Below are positions 1 through 3,962 of a stretch of 5,379 nt of DNA, one piece after another. The stretch is from an uncultured Rickettsiales bacterium (lineage in GTDB: Bacteria > Pseudomonadota > Alphaproteobacteria > Rickettsiales > Deianiraeaceae): contig CALCWF010000047.1 of the NCBI GenBank assembly GCA_937906355.1, positions 1 to 5,379 on the forward strand, read 5' to 3'. A program made the translations under genes and the position numbers. The first letter of the stretch is position 1, and the number at the start of each line of letters is the position of its first letter. The notes beneath the pieces are model-generated. The model made no database searches, had not been told where the DNA came from, and saw only the letters and a program-made list of their open reading frames with translations.

Positions 1-372
1 CACACTGTGTAGTGTAATAGCTAGAAGTAAATGCATCTGCAACTGTGCTATTTTTATCGCCTGCATCTCACCAAGTGAACCACCGGCGACGGTAAAATCT
101 TGACTGTAAACATACACAGGGCGTCCAAATATAGTTCCGTAGCCGGTTATGACGCCATCGCACGGTAGCTCACATTTATCGATCTCAAAATTCGTCGATC
201 TATGCTTCACGAAAATACCAAATTCCTGAAAAGAGTCCTTATCAAGTAAAACATCTATTCTCTCACGAGCAGTAAGTTTTCCTTTTTGATGTTGCTTATC
301 AATACGAACCTTGTCGCCTCTCCTCAAAGAATCTTTTTTTTCAGAAAGTGTCAAGTTAGCATCACTCGACAT
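1..372 (-). CDS. pccB: Propionyl-CoA carboxylase beta chain (carboxyltransferase), N-terminal part
   Basis: This is the first 124 codons of a biotin-dependent acyl-CoA carboxylase carboxyltransferase subunit; the rest lies beyond the left edge. The beta subunit moves carboxyl from carboxybiotin to propionyl-CoA, giving methylmalonyl-CoA, in a cytoplasmic alpha/beta complex. Family landmarks seen in order are RIDKQHQKGKLTARERIDVL (residues 23-42), DGVITGYGT (72-80), GRPVYVYSQDFTVAGGSLGEM (83-103) and KIAQL. These fit propionyl-CoA carboxylase better than acetyl-CoA carboxylase AccD, which carries an N-terminal zinc finger not seen here. The start is ATG at 372, 26 bases after the rpsD stop on the same strand, with no Shine-Dalgarno sequence, so expression probably depends on rpsD transcription. 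Residues 112-124 (MHLLLAITLHSV and the base before it) fit the family poorly: the usual Gly-x-Pro before the LNDSGG segment is not seen. Substrate (propionyl versus a related acyl-CoA) is inferred. Confidence 0.88.
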   Translation of the reverse strand, partial: MSSDANLTLSEKKDSLRRGDKVRIDKQHQKGKLTARERIDVLLDKDSFQEFGIFVKHRSTNFEIDKCELPCDGVITGYGTIFGRPVYVYSQDFTVAGGSLGEMQAIKIAQLQMHLLLAITLHSV

Positions 373-398
373 ATACTAGATAGACTAAATAGAACTAA

Positions 399-1013
399 TT
401 ATCTTGAATAGAATTCAATGACTAAATTAAATTCAGCTTGGAATGGATATGGCACCTCACCTACCGCCGGATAACGAACAAATTTATACTCCATTTTCTT
501 ATCGTCATTAGATAGATACGGAGGAATACTTCTATCTGCCTTCGCCACAGAAGACTCAACAAAAGCAAACTTTTTTGCCTTCTCCTCGACCGTTATAACA
601 TCGCCCTCTTTAAGTAGATAAGAACGAATATCAACTCTCTTACCATTAACTAATACATGTCCATGCGACACGAATTGACAAGCAGAATACATAGTAGGAA
701 CTATCCCAAAACGGAAGACGGTCACGTCCAATCTTCTATTGAGAAGAACCAACAAATTCTCATTAACGTCGCCGTCCATCTTGGAGGCAATTATATAGTA
801 TTTTCTAAGTTGCTTCTCCGTCAAATTATGATGATACTTTATAGCCTGCTTAGCGACTAACTGCGTCGCATACTCTGAATTCTTACGAATCGTAGTTTGT
901 CCATGTTGACCACAAAAGTAGTTTCTAAAATTAATAGCATCTTGCGGATGCCCATGCACACTCTTACCAATTCTACGACTCAATCTAAATTTAGAATAAT
1001 TAACTTTTGACAT
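399..1013 (-). CDS. rpsD: 30S ribosomal protein S4
   Basis: S4 binds 16S rRNA early in small-subunit assembly and helps hold translational fidelity. The product is 204 residues, close to the usual 205 or so. The N-terminal part has SRRIG (12-16) and the GQHGQ motif (35-39), then EKQLRKYY (66-73). The S4 RNA-binding domain spans about 91-142 (LNRRLD, VPTMYSACQFVSHGHVLVNG, EGDVITV). The C-terminus is VPYPFQAEFNLVIEFYSR, the typical rickettsial-type ending. An in-frame ATG at 1034 would add seven residues (MFLFDVN), but the family begins MS/TK, so the ATG at 1013 is preferred; neither has a ribosome binding site. A promoter candidate lies about 110 bases upstream (1125-1153). The gene stands outside a ribosomal protein operon, as in rickettsiae, and is followed by pccB on the same strand. 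Confidence 0.97.
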   Translation of the reverse strand: MSKVNYSKFRLSRRIGKSVHGHPQDAINFRNYFCGQHGQTTIRKNSEYATQLVAKQAIKYHHNLTEKQLRKYYIIASKMDGDVNENLLVLLNRRLDVTVFRFGIVPTMYSACQFVSHGHVLVNGKRVDIRSYLLKEGDVITVEEKAKKFAFVESSVAKADRSIPPYLSNDDKKMEYKFVRYPAVGEVPYPFQAEFNLVIEFYSR

Positions 1014-1124
1014 ATTTACATCGAAAAGAAACAACTAAATATTAAAGTCAAGATTTAAAGTATGTCGTTTTTCTTCTCCATCGCACAATCGACGTAAATA
1101 ATTTTTATACTCAGATTCATAATC

Positions 1125-1153
1125 ACAATATTCAAACAAAAAAACAACGTCAA
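1125..1153 (-). promoter_or_regulatory. Candidate sigma70 promoter for rpsD-pccB
   Basis: On the minus strand a -35 box TTGACG (1153-1148, five of six to consensus) and a -10 box TATTGT (1130-1125, four of six) are 17 bases apart. Transcription would start near 1118, giving an untranslated leader of about 105 bases before rpsD. In such an AT-rich region chance matches are common, so the near-consensus -35 with ideal spacing is the main support. Confidence 0.4.
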
Positions 1154-1249
1154 AAATAACACGAGTCTATTCGACGTCATCCCGCATAAATACTACTACT
1201 GTCATCTGGCGTATATAAAACAAGAATATATACACGATGTAAATTTTAT

Positions 1250-1279
1250 TTGACATTTAAAAATAAAACTCCATAAAAT
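1250..1279 (+). promoter_or_regulatory. Candidate distal promoter of mraZ
   Basis: A perfect -35 hexamer TTGACA (1250-1255) is followed after 18 bases by TAAAAT (1274-1279, five of six to the -10 consensus). Transcription would begin near 1286 and give a leader of about 295 bases to the mraZ GTG. The -10 box lies inside the second unit of the phased repeats, as expected for a promoter controlled by a repressor bound across -10/+1. Confidence 0.5.
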
Positions 1280-1322
1280 ACCATAAAGTTCCAAATTTTG
1301 GAACAAAGTTCGGTGAAATTCC
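1263..1322 (+). promoter_or_regulatory. Six 10-bp phased repeats, candidate MraZ operator
   Basis: Six consecutive 10-base units read ATAAAACTCC, ATAAAATACC, ATAAAGTTCC, AAATTTTGGA, ACAAAGTTCG and GTGAAATTCC; all but the fourth fit a consensus close to ATAAARTTCC. The helical-turn period puts each unit on the same DNA face. Known MraZ boxes are short motifs repeated every 10 bases upstream of mraZ (TGGGN with N5 spacing in E. coli, AAAGTG[GT] with N3 spacing in Mollicutes), and the AAAGTTCC units resemble the latter. The array overlaps the -10 box and putative start site of the promoter at 1250-1279, which suits autorepression. Units three and four together make a 17-base palindrome (GTTCC...GGAAC, 1288-1304), so a dimeric regulator other than MraZ is an alternative reader. 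Protein assignment is inference. Confidence 0.55.
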
Positions 1323-1349
1323 GAAAAGCTGTTTTTATGCAATCATATT

Positions 1350-1367
1350 ATTCTCATAATAGAGAAT
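1350..1367 (+). other. Weak AT-rich hairpin in mraZ leader
   Basis: ATTCTC (1350-1355) pairs with GAGAAT (1362-1367) around the loop ATAATA. Three bases later comes TTTT, so it could act as a weak attenuator. The stem is short and AT-rich, and it lies inside a possible 15-codon leader frame. Confidence 0.2.
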
Positions 1368-1380
1368 ATGTTTTGTCTTG

Positions 1381-1416
1381 TTAAATGATTACTCGTTTTT
1401 ACGGGTAATCATTTAA
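1381..1416 (+). other. Strong hairpin / inverted repeat in mraZ leader
   Basis: A 15-base arm (1381-1395) pairs with 1402-1416 through twelve perfect outer pairs (TTAAATGATTAC with GTAATCATTTAA), one G-U wobble and two further G-C pairs, closing a six-base loop TTTTTA. No uridine run follows on either strand, so it is not an ordinary intrinsic terminator. If transcription starts near 1286 it would fold in the leader RNA; it could also be a protein-binding dyad, an RNA processing site or an attenuator element. Confidence 0.55.
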
Positions 1417-1549
1417 AGATGTTTGAAGATCGCGATATTCGTGTAAATCATATACACAATAGCACATCTTCGTTCTATGTAGATATTTGTCGTGTTAGAC
1501 TTCGTTATAGAATATAAGTTATTATATTTGTAAGTCGTAGATTGGGTCC

Positions 1550-1578
1550 TTGACATGTTTTTTGTTTTGTTTTATAGA
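1550..1578 (+). promoter_or_regulatory. Candidate proximal promoter of mraZ
   Basis: A second perfect TTGACA (1550-1555) is followed 17 bases later by TATAGA (1573-1578, four of six). The predicted start of transcription, about 1583-1586, falls at the mraZ GTG (1582), so it would make a leaderless or slightly truncated message. A shifted -10 (TTATAG, 1572-1577) moves the start almost onto the GTG. This may be a real leaderless promoter or a chance match. Confidence 0.3.
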
Positions 1579-1581
1579 TAA

Positions 1582-2028
1582 GTGAGTTGTTTATTTCTGT
1601 CGACATATAGTAATAAAATTGATTCAAAGGGAAGAGTCTCAATGCCAGCTAACTTCCGCGATTTAATAGCAAAAGAAAATAGCACAAACGTCATCATATA
1701 CAAGTCTCTCTCGAAAATATGTCTAGAAGGTTGCACTAATGCACATATAGAAAAGCTCCAAACGGCAATAGATAACTTCGATCCGTTCTCAACGGAAAAA
1801 GATGCCTTCGAGACGGCAATATTCTCCGATAGTGTCTCTCTCGAGATAGATAGAGATGGACGTATAAACGTTCCAAAAAAATATATACAATTCGCTAAGA
1901 TAACAACTACGGCACTATTCGTCGGAAAAGGAAAAACGTTCGAAATATGGAACTCGGATGAATACGAAAAATACTCAAAAGAATGTCGTGAATTTGCTAT
2001 AAACAACGCAAAACTAATAAAGTGGTGA
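1582..2028 (+). CDS. mraZ: Transcriptional regulator MraZ
   Basis: MraZ is a cytoplasmic DNA-binding protein with two SpoVT/AbrB-type halves that form a ring-shaped oligomer. In other bacteria it represses the division and cell-wall (dcw) cluster, including its own gene. The 148-residue product is a normal length. Each half carries the family DxxxR motif: DSKGR at 14-18 followed by VSMPANFR, and DRDGR at 90-94 followed by INVPKKY. Between them lie CLEGC, AHIEKL and DPFSTEKDAFET, and the end has FVGKG and FEIW, recalled as typical of rickettsial MraZ. The GTG start is forced: an in-frame TAA sits directly before it and the conserved FLSTYSNKIDSKGR begins at residue 5. There is no Shine-Dalgarno sequence. 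Candidate operators and two promoters lie upstream (1250-1332, 1550-1578). Unusually, rsmH does not follow; the next gene is an unrelated lipoprotein, so MraZ's targets apart from itself are elsewhere or unknown. Confidence 0.95.
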   Translation: MSCLFLSTYSNKIDSKGRVSMPANFRDLIAKENSTNVIIYKSLSKICLEGCTNAHIEKLQTAIDNFDPFSTEKDAFETAIFSDSVSLEIDRDGRINVPKKYIQFAKITTTALFVGKGKTFEIWNSDEYEKYSKECREFAINNAKLIKW

Positions 2029-2039
2029 TTATACTAATT

Positions 2040-2056
2040 AGCGTTGATACGCTTTT
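2040..2056 (+). terminator. Possible minimal terminator after mraZ
   Basis: AGCGT (2040-2044) pairs with ACGCT (2049-2053) across a four-base loop, and a short T run follows. The position twelve bases after the mraZ stop is right for a terminator, but a five-pair stem and three or four T residues make it weak. Confidence 0.25.
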
Positions 2057-2061
2057 ATCGT
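2047..2061 (+). repeat. Direct repeat, copy 1 (ATACGCTTTTATCGT)
   Basis: This 15-base sequence recurs exactly at 2131-2145, 84 bases downstream. Copy 1 follows mraZ and includes the right half of the possible terminator; copy 2 runs into the start codon of the next gene. Confidence 0.7.
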
Positions 2062-2075
2062 CAATACACACTCAT

Positions 2076-2103
2076 TCCTCAAATACTTGTTCTCAAATAC
2101 TTG
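2076..2103 (+). repeat. 14-bp tandem duplication
   Basis: Two adjacent 14-base units share the 12-base core CTCAAATACTTG (2078-2089 and 2092-2103). The unit boundary provides the TTGTTC (2087-2092) used here as a possible -35 for the next gene, so copy number could affect that promoter. Confidence 0.65.
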
Positions 2104-2114
2104 CTATTTATAAT
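2087..2114 (+). promoter_or_regulatory. Candidate promoter of the C83-peptidase lipoprotein gene
   Basis: A perfect TATAAT (2109-2114) is preceded after 16 bases by a poor -35, TTGTTC (2087-2092). Transcription would start near 2121, leaving about 23 bases before the GTG at 2144, so this gene need not depend on mraZ transcription. Confidence 0.45.
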
Positions 2115-2130
2115 ATTTCGACACGAGCAT

Positions 2131-2145
2131 ATACGCTTTTATCGT
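2131..2145 (+). repeat. Direct repeat, copy 2, overlapping a start codon
   Basis: This is an exact 15-base copy of 2047-2061. Its last two bases are the first two of the GTG start codon at 2144, so it occupies the position where a ribosome binding site would be expected. A looser match (GCGCTTAT) directly precedes the lipB ATG. Confidence 0.65.
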
Positions 2146-3049
2146 GAGAAAAAGATTACTTTCGTTTTTCATAATTTCCGTCGTTCTCGCATGTTGCTGT
2201 AAACAAAATCTGTATAATCTAGAACCAAATCGTAAATACAAAGACTATGTAGTTGGTATAAATACAAATACAAAGCCAATTTTATGGAACTCAAAAAAGG
2301 GTATAAAAATGCTAAAAGAAACAAAATACTCTAAGCCGTTCTACAAACTAGCACATCACTACGCCGGACAGCAAAATCTAACATCTTGCGAACCTGCATC
2401 AGCAAGAATCATTCTATCGGCAATATACGAGAACACAAACACGCAATTTTCACAAGATAAACTTCACTCACTATACAAAGAAAAAAACGGCATAGAGCGT
2501 GGAAGATTTCTAATAACAGAAGAAAATATGTTCGATGTAAATACTGACAAATCTAACGAAAGTATGGACTACGGCATAATAACTCGTCAAAAGAAACATA
2601 AGAGTGGAAAATATAAAGGTAAATACGACGGCGGAATGGCAATTCAATCACTCGCGGACGTAATCTCAAAACACCCAAACGTAAAAGTCTCTGTTTTCAG
2701 AGTATCTAAAAACGACATAAAGCAAAGAAGTAAAATAAATTCATTCCGCAATCTTATAAAACAAGCAATGTCGCAAGATGGAAAATACATAATCTCTAAC
2801 TATAATTTAAACGCTGTATATCCATATAACGGCGGACACTTCTCACCAATTGTCGCGTATAATATGCAAACGGACATGGTATTGATAATGGACGTCGCGG
2901 CACACCTAGGTATCTGGTACTGGGTCAAACTCGAAGAACTATATAAATCTATGATCGAAGTAAAAGACGAAATAAGCAATGAAGTTTATAGGGGATATAT
3001 ATTAGTCGAGCAAATAGATAGAAAAAGTAAAGGTGACAACGACAAGTAA
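2144..3049 (+). CDS. Phytochelatin-synthase-like (C83) peptidase, predicted lipoprotein
   Basis: A 301-residue protein whose core matches the phytochelatin synthase family, papain-fold enzymes that remove glycine from glutathione. Plant forms pass gamma-Glu-Cys to another glutathione; bacterial forms mostly only hydrolyse. Residues 1-19 are a signal peptide: MRKR, a hydrophobic stretch, then VLA-C with Cys17 as the likely lipidated residue (two more Cys follow). The domain runs from about 64 to 292. QQNLTSCEPASARIILSAI (76-94) carries the nucleophile Cys82; GGHFSPIVAYN (230-240) carries His232; MVLIMDVA (245-252) carries Asp250. The His-Asp gap of 18 equals that recalled for Arabidopsis PCS1 (162/180) and the Nostoc enzyme (183/201). 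Cys82 is the only cysteine after the signal peptide. The Cys-His gap is about 40 residues longer than in those enzymes, with a Lys/Gly-rich stretch at 149-164, and the usual R-[YF]-K-Y-P-P-x-W-V after Asp is AHLGIWYWV here. The GTG start gives an intact signal peptide; no ribosome binding site is seen. The exported location and glutathione substrate are inferred. Confidence 0.85.
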   Translation: MRKRLLSFFIISVVLACCCKQNLYNLEPNRKYKDYVVGINTNTKPILWNSKKGIKMLKETKYSKPFYKLAHHYAGQQNLTSCEPASARIILSAIYENTNTQFSQDKLHSLYKEKNGIERGRFLITEENMFDVNTDKSNESMDYGIITRQKKHKSGKYKGKYDGGMAIQSLADVISKHPNVKVSVFRVSKNDIKQRSKINSFRNLIKQAMSQDGKYIISNYNLNAVYPYNGGHFSPIVAYNMQTDMVLIMDVAAHLGIWYWVKLEELYKSMIEVKDEISNEVYRGYILVEQIDRKSKGDNDK

Positions 3050-3097
3050 GATTCACAATACACAAACAATACAATATAAGCAATACATAAATCAATA

Positions 3098-3134
3098 TCA
3101 ATCTTAAAGATTGAGTTTATTTTAGTTGTTTATT
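3098..3134 (+). terminator. Weak terminator after the lipoprotein gene
   Basis: TCAATC (3098-3103) pairs with GATTGA (3109-3114) around TTAAA, followed by a T-rich tail (GTTTATTTTAGTTGTTTATT). It lies about 50 bases after the stop. The stem has only two G-C pairs, so termination would be inefficient. Confidence 0.35.
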
Positions 3135-3139
3135 ACAAC
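3111..3139 (+). promoter_or_regulatory. Possible promoter of lipB-lnt
   Basis: TTGAGT (3111-3116) and TACAAC (3134-3139), each four of six to consensus, are 17 bases apart; transcription would start near 3146, about 22 bases before lipB. The -35 overlaps the right arm of the weak terminator. The rest of the 118-base gap is low-complexity, with CAATACA three times (3056, 3067, 3081). Confidence 0.25.
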
Positions 3140-3167
3140 GGACTAATTATCTACTCATTGCGCTTAT

Positions 3168-3962
3168 ATGCAGCTTATAATCGAGGATAAGCCGATCGAA
3201 TATAATCAAACTATGCAATTGTTTGACGCATGCAAAAACAGAAATGCGACAAATATAAACGAATACATATACGTATTAGAACACGAAAACGTGTATACAG
3301 CTGGTAAAAGTATAAATAACAACAACAAAGAAAATAGTATAGAAACAATCAATGGGACGCCGGCGATTCATACTGAACGTGGTGGACTATGGACGTGGCA
3401 CGGGAAAGGACAAGTAGTTGTATACTTCGTATACAATATTCGCAAGAGACATCTATCTCTCAGTCAGTTTATGTCGATAATCGAGAACGCTACAATCGAA
3501 TGCATCATGGACGATATTAGATATAACATCAATGGCATCAAGGCATCAACGACAAACTCATTAATAAATAATGCCAACAGCATTAGCATAAACAATAATA
3601 TCATCACATCAAAACATCACGAAAAAATCGACAAATTCGAAATATTCGCCGATCAAAATAGGCGTGGATTCTGGATAAAAAATACATCAAACGACAATCT
3701 CTCAAAGTTCGGCTTCATGGGATTTAAAGTTCAAAACGGTTTTCTAACTCACGGGATCAGTATCAACTACGACAACGATCTAAAATGGTTCGACTATATC
3801 GATCCGTGCGGTCTCGGTAACGTCGAAATAACTTCAATAGCAGAGATAATAAAAAGCAAAAGCAATCAAGACGACAAAATCAATCTTGACATAAATAATT
3901 TCAAACATCAAATCGGAAACAAGCTATTATCTGCATTAGTTTATTTGAATGAAAGTAAATGA
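3168..3962 (+). CDS. lipB: Lipoyl(octanoyl) transferase LipB
   Basis: LipB moves the octanoyl group from octanoyl-ACP to a lysine of lipoyl domains (E2 subunits of 2-oxoacid dehydrogenases, glycine cleavage H protein); LipA then inserts sulphur. The cytoplasmic enzyme forms a thioester on its active-site Cys. Seen here are RGGLWTWHGKGQVVVYFVYNI (71-91, the family's RGG-x-T-x-HGPGQ motif with Lys in place of Pro), KFGFMGFKV (180-188), THGISINYDNDLKWFDYI (194-211) and the active-site DPCG (212-215). Lys180 and Cys214 are 34 residues apart, the same gap as the catalytic pair recalled for E. coli (135/169) and M. tuberculosis (142/176). The 264-residue length exceeds the usual 210-230, with the excess mainly in Asn/Ser/Ile-rich insertions at about 48-58 and 124-152. 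ATG 3168 is the first start suiting the N-terminus; no Shine-Dalgarno sequence is present. The stop overlaps the lnt start (ATGA), so the two are translationally coupled. Confidence 0.96.
   Translation: MQLIIEDKPIEYNQTMQLFDACKNRNATNINEYIYVLEHENVYTAGKSINNNNKENSIETINGTPAIHTERGGLWTWHGKGQVVVYFVYNIRKRHLSLSQFMSIIENATIECIMDDIRYNINGIKASTTNSLINNANSISINNNIITSKHHEKIDKFEIFADQNRRGFWIKNTSNDNLSKFGFMGFKVQNGFLTHGISINYDNDLKWFDYIDPCGLGNVEITSIAEIIKSKSNQDDKINLDINNFKHQIGNKLLSALVYLNESK

Larger units (their letters stand above)
1014..1581. other. 568-base divergent intergenic region
   Basis: No convincing protein gene, tRNA or rRNA is seen in this stretch between the rpsD start and the mraZ start. It holds the rpsD promoter candidate, a small dyad (GTATATA at 1211-1217 against TATATAC at 1227-1233), the distal mraZ promoter with its 10-bp phased repeats (1250-1332), a weak hairpin (1350-1367), a strong hairpin (1381-1416) and a proximal promoter-like pair (1550-1578). 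Two tiny plus-strand reading frames, of 15 codons (1337-1384) and 32 codons (1419-1517), are open but carry no ribosome binding site. The region is long for a compact genome, and the mraZ-side signals look regulatory rather than decayed coding sequence. Confidence 0.6.

Noticed and set aside
657..860. Plus-strand open frame of 67 codons
   Set aside because: It lies wholly antisense to the conserved S4 gene and has no family features of its own.
1014..1034. Seven-residue N-terminal extension of S4 from ATG 1034
   Set aside because: The S4 family starts at the downstream MSK; the extension has no match and no ribosome binding site.
1381..1416. Hairpin as a rho-independent terminator of rpsD or mraZ transcription
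   Set aside because: No T run follows on either strand, and it lies upstream of both genes rather than after them.
1040..1580. tRNA or other structural RNA gene
   Set aside because: I found no T-loop GTTCRA context with a matching acceptor stem on either strand; GTTCGGTGAAATTCC at 1308-1322 belongs to the phased repeats.
1572..2006. Minus-strand open frame of 144 codons
   Set aside because: It mirrors mraZ, whose family match is clear; long antisense frames are common opposite genes with this codon use.
3054..3090. CAATACA repeated three times as a CRISPR-like or regulatory array
   Set aside because: The units are 7 bases at uneven spacing (11 and 14) in low-complexity A/C/T sequence, most likely compositional.
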